NCBI GenBank assembly: GCA_002491195.1
Contig: DKVL01000038.1
Span: forward strand, 1-51,859
Length of the DNA stretch: 51,859 nucleotides
Reading direction: 5' to 3'
Source: Lachnospiraceae bacterium UBA7179
Lineage (GTDB): Bacteria; Bacillota; Clostridia; Lachnospirales; Lachnospiraceae
Below, piece by piece: positions 32,367 through 42,300 of this stretch. The number at the start of each line of letters is the position of its first letter. The stretch's first letter is position 1. A program made the translations under genes and the position numbers. The notes below the pieces were generated by a model that was not told where the DNA came from, made no database searches, and saw nothing but the letters and a program-made list of their open reading frames with translations.

Positions 32367-33530
32367 TTATTTCTCCTTGTGTCTCAACAAAATTTCAGGT
32401 ATTTCCGCTGCCATCCGCTCATATGCTTTCTCAGACGGGTGCAGATGATCTCCACTGTCATAGCCTTGTGCAAAGGCCGCAGGATTCACACTGTCACACA
32501 ACGCCTTGTCAAAGTCGATACAGCCATCGATCTCCGGCGTCTGACGAATCCACTCATTGACTGCACAGCGAAGCTCATCCCGAAACGGCTCATAAGTGCG
32601 CCATCCATAGATTGGCAGCAGCGTTCCAATATACACATCAAGTCCGTACTCCCGCGCCTGACGGATATACTGCTGCAATCCCTGGATCAGCTCATCGGCT
32701 GTCGGCAGGTCACTCCACGGACGGAACGGGTTCACCTCCACGCCCACCGGATGGATGATATCGTTAATGCCATGCTGAATCACAACGGTATCTGCGCCGC
32801 TCACCCTTGCTTCCCGGGGAAAACGAATGGATCCTTTCAATCCATAGGAATCGTAGGTGATATTATCATACTGCCGCAAAATTCTTGTGCCGCTCGCAGC
32901 CCGCCTTACAATAGCAGTATGCTCAATATTTTCCTGAAATAACCGCAGCGTCAGATAGTCAGGCCACGCCTGCGAAGTAATACTGTCTCCATAGCAGATC
33001 ACTGCCCTGTTTGTACGTTCCGTTTCTATCTCCACATTACTTAAAAAATAAAACCAGTTCGTGTTTCTCGTGAGCTCTAATGGGAGCATACCACTCCGCG
33101 TATGATCACCCACCGCATAATATCCCCTTGACAATGGCCCTGTGATCAGCACTGCAGAACGCATCTGGGTGAACTCCCCAAGGTATAAACTGACACTAAT
33201 GTCATTTCCGCGTCTGACAGGGAAGCAGACCGCATCGCTGACTGCGGCCTCTCCCGCTGGTATAACGACACTGCTGCCGCCATTGTCAAACGTAACTGGT
33301 ATGCTGGTCTCCTCGATAATCCCGCGTCCGGAATCTGCACTGTCAGCCACGTATACATGACTGATCGTCACAGGCTCCGTCCCGCAGAAGTTATCCAGCG
33401 TAATCTTTAATTGATCTCCGTCAAACATTGGACGGATGGGATAACGCAGCGTCAGGTCCTTTGCATAGTTCTCCGGCCGCCTGTCCGCAATTGATATTGC
33501 ATTTCCCCATGTTGTCACATATTTTTTCAT
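32367..33530 (-). CDS. SGNH/GDSL hydrolase
   Basis: 387 residues. An N-terminal beta-rich domain (1-165) precedes an SGNH domain with the serine block CYGDSIT, the asparagine block HGINDI and the C-terminal GDHLHPS block with catalytic Asp-His. Acts as an esterase on carbohydrate or lipid esters; the two-domain layout is that of Firmicute carbohydrate-esterase-like proteins. No signal peptide is visible, so the substrate would be intracellular or export is unconventional. First gene of a leftward five-gene run, starting 40 bp from palindromic repeat R2. Confidence 0.87.
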   Translation of the reverse strand: MKKYVTTWGNAISIADRRPENYAKDLTLRYPIRPMFDGDQLKITLDNFCGTEPVTISHVYVADSADSGRGIIEETSIPVTFDNGGSSVVIPAGEAAVSDAVCFPVRRGNDISVSLYLGEFTQMRSAVLITGPLSRGYYAVGDHTRSGMLPLELTRNTNWFYFLSNVEIETERTNRAVICYGDSITSQAWPDYLTLRLFQENIEHTAIVRRAASGTRILRQYDNITYDSYGLKGSIRFPREARVSGADTVVIQHGINDIIHPVGVEVNPFRPWSDLPTADELIQGLQQYIRQAREYGLDVYIGTLLPIYGWRTYEPFRDELRCAVNEWIRQTPEIDGCIDFDKALCDSVNPAAFAQGYDSGDHLHPSEKAYERMAAEIPEILLRHKEK

Positions 33531-33569
33531 TCTTTATTCCATGCTCTCTTGTTAAATATTGCCACTTTC

Positions 33570-33760
33570 TTAGGAACTGTAGGAAAATAAGTGATGCAGA
33601 TTGTGCAGGATATTTCTTCGAGAATGCAAATTACTGTGTAATTGTCCACAATCAGGCGCATAGTGGGCTATGTAACTGATTGTGGAGTAATTGCTTTAGC
33701 AATTTGATATCGGAGAAATAGACAAGCAAGATGTGTCAGTTATTTTCCTACAGCTCCTTA
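33570..33760. repeat. Palindromic repeat, copy R2
   Basis: 191-bp near-palindrome with ends TTAGGAACTGTAGGAAAATAA and the complement of TTATTTTCCTACAGCTCCTTA. It has the shared elements GGATATTTCTTCGAGA, the loop core ATCAGGCGCATAGTGGGCTA and TCGGAGAAATAGACAAG, in the same orientation as R1. It lies 41 bp behind the stop of the surface-protein gene and occupies most of the 271-bp gap; no other feature is seen there. Confidence 0.88.
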
Positions 33761-33801
33761 TATAGTATAGCACGAAATATTATTTACTTCAATTATAAGT
33801 A

Positions 33802-36800
33802 TTACCTGTTCTCTAACCTGCATTTTCCTTTGATCAGCAATATGAGTACCAGCAACAGGATCATACCTGACACTCCTGTCACAAGTATGATAAAGTGTCC
33901 TTTAGATGTCTGCGACGGCTTATAGAGAAACTGCACCTGCTTATCTGTTGTGACCAGGAAATCACTGCGCGCTGCCCGATCTCCCTGAAAGGTCTGCAGC
34001 TCATTTCCGGCAGCATCCTTGACCCGATATAAAAGAGATACCGTTTCATTATGCTGTGGAATCGTGATGTTCAGCGGCTCATTTTCCTTTGCAAGTTCCA
34101 TATAATCCCAATGCTCAAGTACCTCACCTGTCTTGTTTACTACTGTAAATTCTGCCTCTGACAACTTAAAGTTATCCATCACAACGACATGAACTTCCTG
34201 TGCATCAACGTCATATAACATTCCCGAATCCACACCATCAATAATCACTTTAGGTGCTGTATTATCAACGATAAATGTAATCTCTTTTCCATGAACATTC
34301 GTCACATTGTTGACTTCGTTCCCTGCCTTGTCCCTGGAGTACAGCGTCAATCGATAGATTCCCTCTGCGGAAAAATTCTCCTTGCTTATATTGTACACAT
34401 AAGTGTATCCGCTATCCGCCGAACCGCTCATTTCCTTTGTATATTCTGCCTCATATCCGAGTTTGCCATTTCGCGACACATAGATCTCAAATTCATCCAC
34501 GATATCAATATTCATCTCAACAATCTGAATATCACGCAATACATCATAAGTGTTATAATGCCGTTCCATTAGACTTAAGAGAGAAGTCAGATCATACACA
34601 GAACCCGTTCTGTTTAACGAAAACCGATATGTAAGCTCTGATACGTTTTCCGCCTGATCGCAAACTGATACACTGAGATAATAGATATTATCTGGTTTAT
34701 CTGTCAGATCTGTAAGTGTCATACGGTATCCTGTTCCGCTTTTGTCATTGATGTATGATGTTGCAATGACACTTTCCACCTCGTCACCGATTCCGGTCAC
34801 CACTGACACCGATATATCAGACATTTCCAGATTCAAATCCCGCACTGATATCACTGGCAGAATCGCACCGCTGTTTGCAGAACCGTCCTCGATTCCATCA
34901 ATAACAATTACTGGCGCCTCTGTATCAATCGTAAAATCCCTTTCTACTGTCTTTGCAAAATTACCAGCCATATCTGTATATGCGCAGTCAATGTGATATA
35001 TGTTATCCCCCTCAAAAGGAATCTGCAGTATATGCGTATCTCCCTCATGACTCCATATGCCGCTTTCTGACACTGGCGTCCTATTTACCATAAAATCTTC
35101 TGTTCGGAAATTGTGCTCTGTTATGGTAATCACTGCTGTGACAGCTGTATTGAAATATTCTCTATCCGCTGCCAATGTCTCCGGTCCGGCAGTCAGTCCA
35201 ATCGTCATCTCCGGCGCAGTACAGTCAATGACAAATGTCTCTGAATGGATCTCATCTGATGCATTATCCGCCAGATCAACACAGCTTGCCGCGATACTGT
35301 ACCGGCCATCTTCCGTTAATGCAAACATAGCATAATGATCACTCTGATCATGTTTCCATTCAGACAGGATCATCTCTGATGTCTCATCATCTTTGGTGAC
35401 CAACACGCTGACGGCATCCGGATTGAAATTCAATTCATGTACATGGATTGTAACTGTTCTTCCCTGATGATAATAAATTCCATTGATCGCATCCTTATGA
35501 TCAAAGCTGATATCAATCTCAGGCCTGGTAACGTCGATCTTAAGCGGCTGCATTGATGTCTTTGTATTACCTGACCTGTCGGTGGCCGTGACTTCTATAT
35601 AGGCTTCGTTACTCTCATTTGCCCTCGCGTCGATCAGCTGCGTTCCATGGAAGTCTGATGCCTCGATGAGTTCCTTCTCCGTCGGTGCACTTTTTGTGAA
35701 GGAAAAGAGCTCCTGTCCCGTGATGGTATCTGCCCCCTCCCTTCCAATGGAGCTTGTCACTGATTGCAGCGCAGCACAGTTATCATCCTTTGGTGCATCC
35801 TTGATTTGGATATCTATTGTAATATCATCATTGAAAAAACCATGTTCATTTGCGCCTTCTGGCTCAACGATCAGTTCTTTATGGTTTCCATCGGCAGATT
35901 CATTGGGCGCCATATTGTCCACCACAATGCCGTCTGTCCATCCCTCCGCAACATTTCCGGCTGCGTCCTTGGCTCTGACGTACAGGAAACACCTGGTATT
36001 TGGAACAATACTGATATTATCCTGATTTTCGGAAAGGTCATTGTCCCCATCATTCCACTCGCCAATCCTCTTTACTTTCTCAATCACCAAGGAATCTTTC
36101 CCGCTGATACCATACTGTGCCTGGGCGCTGCCTGATACCGTGTCACGATAGAATCTCTCGTATGTTATCGCGGATTCCTTACCGATCTCAAATGCACTTC
36201 CGGCTAACTCCATTGTCAAATCTGTCGGCTCATGACAGTCTACTTTATAATGGGAGATTTGCTTTTCCGACTCATTACCAGCCTTGTCCGTCGTCCAATA
36301 ATACAAGGTATAAAATCCATCCCGATCTCCGAAATCGACAATATGCTGATCCAGGTCATCCCTGGTCAGTATAAATTCTTTCCTGCCATTGCAAATGGCA
36401 TTGACATTGCAAATGGCATTGACATTGCTGATGGCCGTATCCTCACAGTTCATAACCCCGATCGCAGCGCTTTTTTCCGTTTCCCCTGTTCCTGATGCTT
36501 CATCAAATACGCCCGACTCCGTCGTGTCTGGAACGAAATCCTTCCTTGTCAGTTGATAATGTATGGTAATGGGCGCGTCATATTCCCCAGAAGTGACACC
36601 TGCGTCATAATCCGGGTACTCGAAGCGGATCTTTGGTATCCCGGACTGTTTGTTGTACCATCCATCCTTGCACTTTGTCTCGTCCGCTCCACTCACAAGA
36701 ATCGGTTTGATTTCGGCTGCCTGGTGTTGTATGAGAATCCTCAGAGCTGCATTCTCGTCCGTCTCAATCCCCGACTTTGAAACTGCGCGAAAGAGATAAT

Positions 36801-38400
36801 AACCATTCACATCCTCTGTGAGTTCAAGCGCTGCAAATGATTCATCCTGCATCTTAAGTTCTGTCCACTTTTCTGACGTATCTGTTACATCTGTCACATT
36901 CTCGCCGACTTTTACATAGGCATACTCATACCGGGCAATCCCTGCATAGGAACAGCTGCCTGGTTCAGGCGTGACCACGATCCGCACATCCTTGTTTGTC
37001 CAGTTATCTTTCTCGCCGCTGTAGGGCATTCCGCCCGCAGACACATCAAACGATAACACAGGCGCGGCGCTGTCCACCACGACCTTGATCGATTCACCGG
37101 CATCATTGACAAAGGAACTTGCCTCGCTGACATTGCCTGCCTCGTCCACTGCCCGGACCGCAATGGCAGGATAACAACCATTCTGGAGCACAATCTGAAA
37201 ATCCATTGTGGAATCCGCTGATTCCTGTGTATGCTCCATCGGAATCTCTATTGGAATCCACACAGGTTCCCCTTCTGACCGTATATCTGTTGTGTACTCA
37301 ATCCTGCACACGCCGCTGAGATCGTCGCCAAAAGTCCCTTTCAATACAAAATCCTTTGCAAAATACTGCTCTGTGTCCGTCTTTGTCGGCTCATGGCATT
37401 CGCTGTCCGCACAGAATGCCTTCAAAACCGGCGCCTCCACATCCCGCCCTGCTGTGTATGATCTTGTGCCATTCTCCACGTCCTTTGTGCACACATTTTT
37501 ATCTGAATTGACCGCCCAGAATGTATAGTTCCTCTTTCCCTCATTCGCTTCACTTTGCTGTTCTTCCATCTGAATGGAATCAAAGTATTTCTTTCCCGTA
37601 TCACTCAATTTTACCTCTGCCATGCCATCCACCCACCCGTGGCAGCTTTCAAGATATTTGACCCACTCTGCATATTCATACTGCTGCACCTGGCCGTCTC
37701 CTGACAGCTCGATATAAAAGTCACTGTCATATAAAGGACTGTTCCTTACCTTGATCCTGAGGGAACGATCTTGTTCTGTCCCGGATTTTTTGACTTTCAT
37801 CAACAAATCATCGCCCTGATCCACATATGTTCTGTAATCCAACTCCCCGTCATCTGATATTTCAGGTAAAAAACAGGATATCGATATCTCTACCCATTCC
37901 TCCTCTATATCCTCCTCGATCTCTGTTGTTTCCTCTGGAATCCATTCTGTATCTGCTGTTGACGTTTGTTCTGAATTGTTTTTTGATGTATCCTCTGATA
38001 CGACTTCTGAAAATGATTCCGATATGATCTCTGATTGGTTCTTTGATGTGTCTTTGGTTGGCGTCTGTGCCGAAATCTCTGTTAAAGTTTCTGTTGAAAT
38101 TTCGATTGAATTTTCCATTGAATTTTCGATTGCGGTCTCCGTTGGCGCCTCTGTCGAAGTCTCTATTTTAGTTTCTATTGCAGTTTCTATTGCACTTTCT
38201 ATTGCACTTTCCGTTGCGGTTTCTATTGTGGCCTCCGTTAGCGTCTCTATTGACCGCAGATCTGTCTGGCATACTTCCATGCATCCCTTGTCTGCCCGTT
38301 TCCGTCCTGTCGCCTCCGCAGATTCCATTCCTGCCGGCGTACCCAGCAGAATACTCAGCGCGAGTATACCCGACAAAATCTCTTTTGTTCTTTTTTTCAT
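33802..38400 (-). CDS. Large surface protein with Ig-like repeats
   Basis: 1532 residues. Signal peptide (residues 1-30), an E/T/S-rich stalk built on four-residue units (ETAI, ESAI), an acidic linker (about 130-175), an N-terminal folded domain, then about ten bacterial Ig-like modules each closing with a D-x-A-G-N motif (DKAGNES, DAAGNVAE, DRSGNTKT, DMAGNFAK), a C-terminal membrane span and the short basic tail KGKCRLENR. There is no LPXTG motif, so anchoring is by the membrane span. Likely an adhesin or cell-surface stalk protein. Start ATG 38400 follows GAGGTATTATT; the frame upstream lacks a signal peptide. Ends next to repeat R2. Confidence 0.88.
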   Translation of the reverse strand: MKKRTKEILSGILALSILLGTPAGMESAEATGRKRADKGCMEVCQTDLRSIETLTEATIETATESAIESAIETAIETKIETSTEAPTETAIENSMENSIEISTETLTEISAQTPTKDTSKNQSEIISESFSEVVSEDTSKNNSEQTSTADTEWIPEETTEIEEDIEEEWVEISISCFLPEISDDGELDYRTYVDQGDDLLMKVKKSGTEQDRSLRIKVRNSPLYDSDFYIELSGDGQVQQYEYAEWVKYLESCHGWVDGMAEVKLSDTGKKYFDSIQMEEQQSEANEGKRNYTFWAVNSDKNVCTKDVENGTRSYTAGRDVEAPVLKAFCADSECHEPTKTDTEQYFAKDFVLKGTFGDDLSGVCRIEYTTDIRSEGEPVWIPIEIPMEHTQESADSTMDFQIVLQNGCYPAIAVRAVDEAGNVSEASSFVNDAGESIKVVVDSAAPVLSFDVSAGGMPYSGEKDNWTNKDVRIVVTPEPGSCSYAGIARYEYAYVKVGENVTDVTDTSEKWTELKMQDESFAALELTEDVNGYYLFRAVSKSGIETDENAALRILIQHQAAEIKPILVSGADETKCKDGWYNKQSGIPKIRFEYPDYDAGVTSGEYDAPITIHYQLTRKDFVPDTTESGVFDEASGTGETEKSAAIGVMNCEDTAISNVNAICNVNAICNGRKEFILTRDDLDQHIVDFGDRDGFYTLYYWTTDKAGNESEKQISHYKVDCHEPTDLTMELAGSAFEIGKESAITYERFYRDTVSGSAQAQYGISGKDSLVIEKVKRIGEWNDGDNDLSENQDNISIVPNTRCFLYVRAKDAAGNVAEGWTDGIVVDNMAPNESADGNHKELIVEPEGANEHGFFNDDITIDIQIKDAPKDDNCAALQSVTSSIGREGADTITGQELFSFTKSAPTEKELIEASDFHGTQLIDARANESNEAYIEVTATDRSGNTKTSMQPLKIDVTRPEIDISFDHKDAINGIYYHQGRTVTIHVHELNFNPDAVSVLVTKDDETSEMILSEWKHDQSDHYAMFALTEDGRYSIAASCVDLADNASDEIHSETFVIDCTAPEMTIGLTAGPETLAADREYFNTAVTAVITITEHNFRTEDFMVNRTPVSESGIWSHEGDTHILQIPFEGDNIYHIDCAYTDMAGNFAKTVERDFTIDTEAPVIVIDGIEDGSANSGAILPVISVRDLNLEMSDISVSVVTGIGDEVESVIATSYINDKSGTGYRMTLTDLTDKPDNIYYLSVSVCDQAENVSELTYRFSLNRTGSVYDLTSLLSLMERHYNTYDVLRDIQIVEMNIDIVDEFEIYVSRNGKLGYEAEYTKEMSGSADSGYTYVYNISKENFSAEGIYRLTLYSRDKAGNEVNNVTNVHGKEITFIVDNTAPKVIIDGVDSGMLYDVDAQEVHVVVMDNFKLSEAEFTVVNKTGEVLEHWDYMELAKENEPLNITIPQHNETVSLLYRVKDAAGNELQTFQGDRAARSDFLVTTDKQVQFLYKPSQTSKGHFIILVTGVSGMILLLVLILLIKGKCRLENR
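36391..36426. repeat. 18-bp tandem repeat in the surface-protein gene
   Basis: Two exact copies of GCAAATGGCATTGACATT with partial flanking units, encoding NVNAIC repeats (residues near 665). It is in frame, so copy changes alter length without a frameshift. Confidence 0.75.
38070..38260. repeat. Degenerate 12-bp tandem repeats encoding the stalk
   Basis: Units of the form TTTCTATTGCA/C with slightly changed neighbours (TTTCCGTTGCG, TCTCTATTGAC) repeat about 15 times with a 12-bp period, giving ESAI/ETAI/ETKI units on the minus strand. A length-variable low-complexity stalk is the likely role. Confidence 0.7.
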
Positions 38401-38591
38401 AATAATACCTCGTATATGCTTATTTGTACTATATTCTCTCAAACGAGTCCATAATACCCAGTAAGAAACAGTCTTGAAATAACTTGTGCATCTGACTTGC
38501 CTAAATTCCCATAGTTGTCGTTGTCATCAGTCGCCGTAACCTATGAAAATTTATTCTGCGTCATCTGCAGAAATTATTTTGCGACTATTCC

Positions 38592-38818
38592 TAAGAAACT
38601 GTAGGAAAATAAGCGATGCAGACTGCGAAGAATATTTCTTCGAGGTAAAATTGCTTAAGAGCCTTAAAGAAATAACTTGATAAGATTGCGTAGGATTTTT
38701 CTTCGAGAGTACGAGCCAAAAATCAGGCGCACAGCGGGCCATGTAACTGATTTTTGGCTTATGCTGTCGGAGAAATAGACAAGTTAAGATGTGTCACTTA
38801 TTTTTCTACAGCTCATAA
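38592..38818. repeat. Palindromic repeat, copy R3 (with duplicated left part)
   Basis: 227 bp. Ends TAAGAAACTGTAGGAAAATAA and the complement of TTATTTTTCTACAGCTCATAA. The TTTCTTCGAG segment appears twice on the left (near 38633 and 38698) and the loop core reads ATCAGGCGCACAGCGGGCCA. This looks like a copy in which the left half has been duplicated or a second copy has inserted. It lies 54 bp behind the helicase stop. The rest of the 471-bp gap to the surface-protein gene (38401-38591) holds no recognisable gene and should contain that gene's promoter. Confidence 0.85.
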
Positions 38819-38871
38819 GCATATACGAAACTGTTTTTTATCTCAATAGTACTATAGTACCAAGAATCTGT

Positions 38872-39276
38872 TCAGCGATACAACACATAGTCCTGCATCT
38901 CCCTGAAAAATCCTGCGCGCGTCAATGCCTCCCCCGCAGAATCAGGATACTTTTTGACGACAATCCGCTTGAGATTCGGAAATATTTTTCCTTTTTTATA
39001 TTCCTGTACAAACATCTGAAGACACTCTTCGAGCCGTTCCTCCTCAAACACGCGCAGAATGTTTCCCTGGCGTTCCATGACAGCCACTGGCATTCCGCCA
39101 CAACAGGCAACTGCATTTCCCGGTATATTCATGAAGCTTCGCCCTTCCCTGTGCGGCAGCACCTTGCCCCAGCACTGTGCCGGGTCGGCCGCATTCACCC
39201 AGACCATCTCCCGCTGCGACGGCTGCCCGTTCCTGTCAAGCATTCTGATGACAGAGGCATAGTCTTTTCCAGGCAT
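38872..39276 (-). CDS. C-terminal fragment of Lhr-type helicase
   Basis: Same frame as the helicase ORF upstream, separated by TAA and TGA codons within a 66-bp insertion. It starts at ATG 39276 (MPGKDYASVIRM) and continues into the family-like C-terminal domain (GNAVACCGGMPVAV ... ERLEECLQMFV), 134 residues. With the insertion removed it would join the upstream part to a protein of about 1408 residues. Whether it is made by reinitiation (AAGG lies 11 nt upstream) cannot be told. Confidence 0.75.
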   Translation of the reverse strand: MPGKDYASVIRMLDRNGQPSQREMVWVNAADPAQCWGKVLPHREGRSFMNIPGNAVACCGGMPVAVMERQGNILRVFEEERLEECLQMFVQEYKKGKIFPNLKRIVVKKYPDSAGEALTRAGFFREMQDYVLYR

Positions 39277-39336
39277 AAAGGGCAATGCCTTACGTCAAGA
39301 TTATCGCATTCTGATGACAGAGGCATAGTCTTTTCC
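39240..39336. repeat. 31-bp direct repeats, period 66 bp, interrupting the helicase gene
   Basis: An identical 31-bp sequence starting GCATTCTGATGACAGAGG lies at 39240-39270 and 39306-39336, with a 35-bp unique middle (39271-39305) that contains a GGCAT/ATGCC inverted repeat. Total period is 66 bp (22 codons), and on the minus strand the middle carries in-frame TAA (39303-39301) and TGA. Deletion of one period restores the helicase frame. Confidence 0.95.
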
Positions 39337-42300
39337 CCGGATAAACTGCGCGCCAGACAATCCTTCCACAAAATACCCGCGGCGCGCCTGCCCAGTGTAC
39401 TCCCATATGCGCAGCACACAGAGCGCTTCCTGCCATGGAAGCCCACACGCCGCTGCAGTCTCCCTGCACAAAATCAGACAGCGATCAAAACATTGTTCCA
39501 GTGTCTCTGCCATGGACTGTCCAGAATCAGGCATTTTCAAAGGTCTTGCGATATCCCACCTGCCGGCACGCAGCGCCTTCACCCGCATACTGACACGCTG
39601 CTTTGCCGTTGTTTTTCTGGCCTTTTCCTGCTCAATCCACTGCCGCACCGGAACAAAACTGTCCGCATACACCAACCCCTTTTCCAACAGGGACATCAAA
39701 GTGTCATAGGGTGACTCGCTGCCAAGCACTCCATTCAGGGACTGCATAAAACTGGCTCCACGTTTTTGCAGGGTCTGATATAGGAGCTGTTCCTTTTCCG
39801 TCAAACTATTTTCCTGTGTTCCCGGCTCTGCGTCCCAGTCAATCTCTTCCTGAAAGTCAAAGCGCAGTCCTCCTTTGCCCTCCATATGCCAGAACAGTTC
39901 GCCCTCAGCCAGATAAGCGTCCAGCTTTTCCCCGCGATAATGGTTCACCCACCGCGGCAGCAGGATTCCTTCCCAGTAAGAAACAGGCAGTGTCATTCCC
40001 GCATACCGCTTCAAAAGTCTGCTCAGACATTCCTCCGCCGGCGCACTGGAATCCATATGCGAGAGCATCAATGCCGCGTATGCCTCCGCTGGACAGGTCT
40101 TGATCTCCTCCCGCCTGTTTTTGAGCGTTCGCACCCTGGCGCGCCGGTACAATTCCGCGTGATAATATTTGTCGTCCTGCCGCACCGCCTTCTCCTGCCG
40201 GCACAACTCCTCCAGAACGGCCTCCGCCAGCGACAGCTTCCATCCATAGCGCTCCGCCGTCTGACCCGCATCAGCAGCGCCGCGATAACGCAGCATACGT
40301 CTCACAATATGAAGCTGTTCCTCGCAGATCTCCTGATATGCTCCGGTGCCAAACCGTTCCCTCCCATCGTCAGCAGCGTTCTGCATCCGGGATTCTGCCT
40401 CACCAAGCGCCACAGCATACTGTCCGGCCTCCTCCGCGGCAATCCACAACCCCTGTTCCAGATACAGTACCCTGCCACTCTGCGCCAGACTCTCCAGCCA
40501 CTCCACAGGAATCTCCAGCTCCCCTGCCGCCAGGTCTCCTTCTGTCATCAGCAGCGCGTGGAGCTGCCGCTCATCCTTTGGCAGTTTTTCTCTCTGCAAA
40601 ACATTCTCCTGCACCTGCAAGAGCTCCCGACTGCCTGGCTGTAACAGCTTCTCTTCTGTTTTTAATGCATCTTTTAGCGCATCCTCCACCGCAGTATGGA
40701 TTCCGCGCGGTGTGGGCGCGTAATCGTACATGACCGCTGCTTCCTGCGCCCACTGCAGCGGAAGTGACATCGGAGATGGCAGCTCTGTGTAGACTTCCCG
40801 CACTTCCACGACGCCAGAGCGAATATCGCACAACAGTTCCTTCACACCCGCGGCATCCCACAACTCCTGCATACATTCCCGCCTGGTCTCGCGAATCAGC
40901 GGATGCTTGTCCTCGCGAACCACCTGCTCAAGCAGTTCGGCGCTTTTCAGCCTCTGACGCCAGAGTGGCTGACGGCCGTTTTTTCGGACGCCCATCATCA
41001 ATGCACGTCCACTGTTATAACGAAAAGCCATGTTAAAAACAGGTGTCGCTGGAAGCATGATCTCCAATTTTCTGACACACGTATCAGGATCTATGCCCTG
41101 AAGGATTCCCTCCGGAAGCGTTTCCCTCCCATAGGAATATAATAAAAATCCGTCCTCCTCATCCACACTGCCAATCTCACACTGAAGCTGCTCGCGCGCC
41201 GCCTGCGCCACAAGCAGAGAAAGCGGCGCATTGATCCTTTTCCCGAACAGGGAATGAAACATTAACTGACTGTTTCCAGACGAATCCCTGAAATGCTCTA
41301 CCAAAATCGTCCTGTCATCAGGCAGACTCCCGACTGCCTTCAACTGTCTCTCCAGATAACCGGACGCGAGAGAAACCGCAGGCTCGTCCAGTCCGAACTC
41401 CCTCAAAGCTTCCGGCAATCTTCCTTCCTCGCATGCCCGCTGAAAGCCGTGGAACATACGCCCGAACGCCTCGCCAGTCCGCTTGTCGCGCCCCTTGATC
41501 TCACCCTTCCAGAAGGGTAGTCTTGCCCCTTCAACCGGAGCCTGCACCACAGTCACGATGTCTCTGCTGATATTCGTGATCTTCCACGCAAACGCGCCAA
41601 GGATAAAACGGTCTCCCCGCTGGGATTCATAGACAAACTCCTCGTCGACCTCACCGAGCTTGACGCCCTCCTCGGTCTTCACGGTATACAGCCCTTTATC
41701 GGGAATCGTGCCTCCTGCCGAGACAGCCAACATTCTGCTGTAGCCATCCCCCTCCACGCGCTCATGAAGCCTGTCATACAGAATCCTTGGCCGCACAGGA
41801 ATATCCCGCTCATGTTCATAATCCCCCGCCAGCATACCGAGCACCGACTTGACATCCTCCCTGGTAATCCTGCGAAAGTTCCATGCGCGCGGCAGAATTT
41901 CCATCACTTCATCTAAGGTATAGCTTCGAAATGCCGCCATGGATACAAGGTGCTGGGCAAGCACGTCGAGACATTCCGAGGGCGGATTGATCTGCTCCAC
42001 GCCGCCTTCCCTGGCAAGCTGTGCCGTCATGCCACAGGACACACATTCCGCCGCAGTTCTGGGAAAAAGGTACATCACACTGGTGCGCCCCGGATTGTGC
42101 CCAGCCCGTCCGAGCCGCTGCATCGTACTGGAGACCGTGCGTGGACAGCCAACCTGAAGCACCTGGTCAATCTCGCCAACATCAATCCCCAGCTCCATGG
42201 AAGAAGTCGCACACAAAAGCCGGAGTTTCCCGTCGCGCAAGGCTTCCTCTGTCTCCATGCGCTGCTCCTTGGAAAGACTGCCGTGATGCACCCGCGCAAA

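Noticed and set aside
38070..38260. CRISPR array
   Set aside because: Repeats are 12 bp, degenerate, without spacers and in frame with the surface-protein coding sequence.
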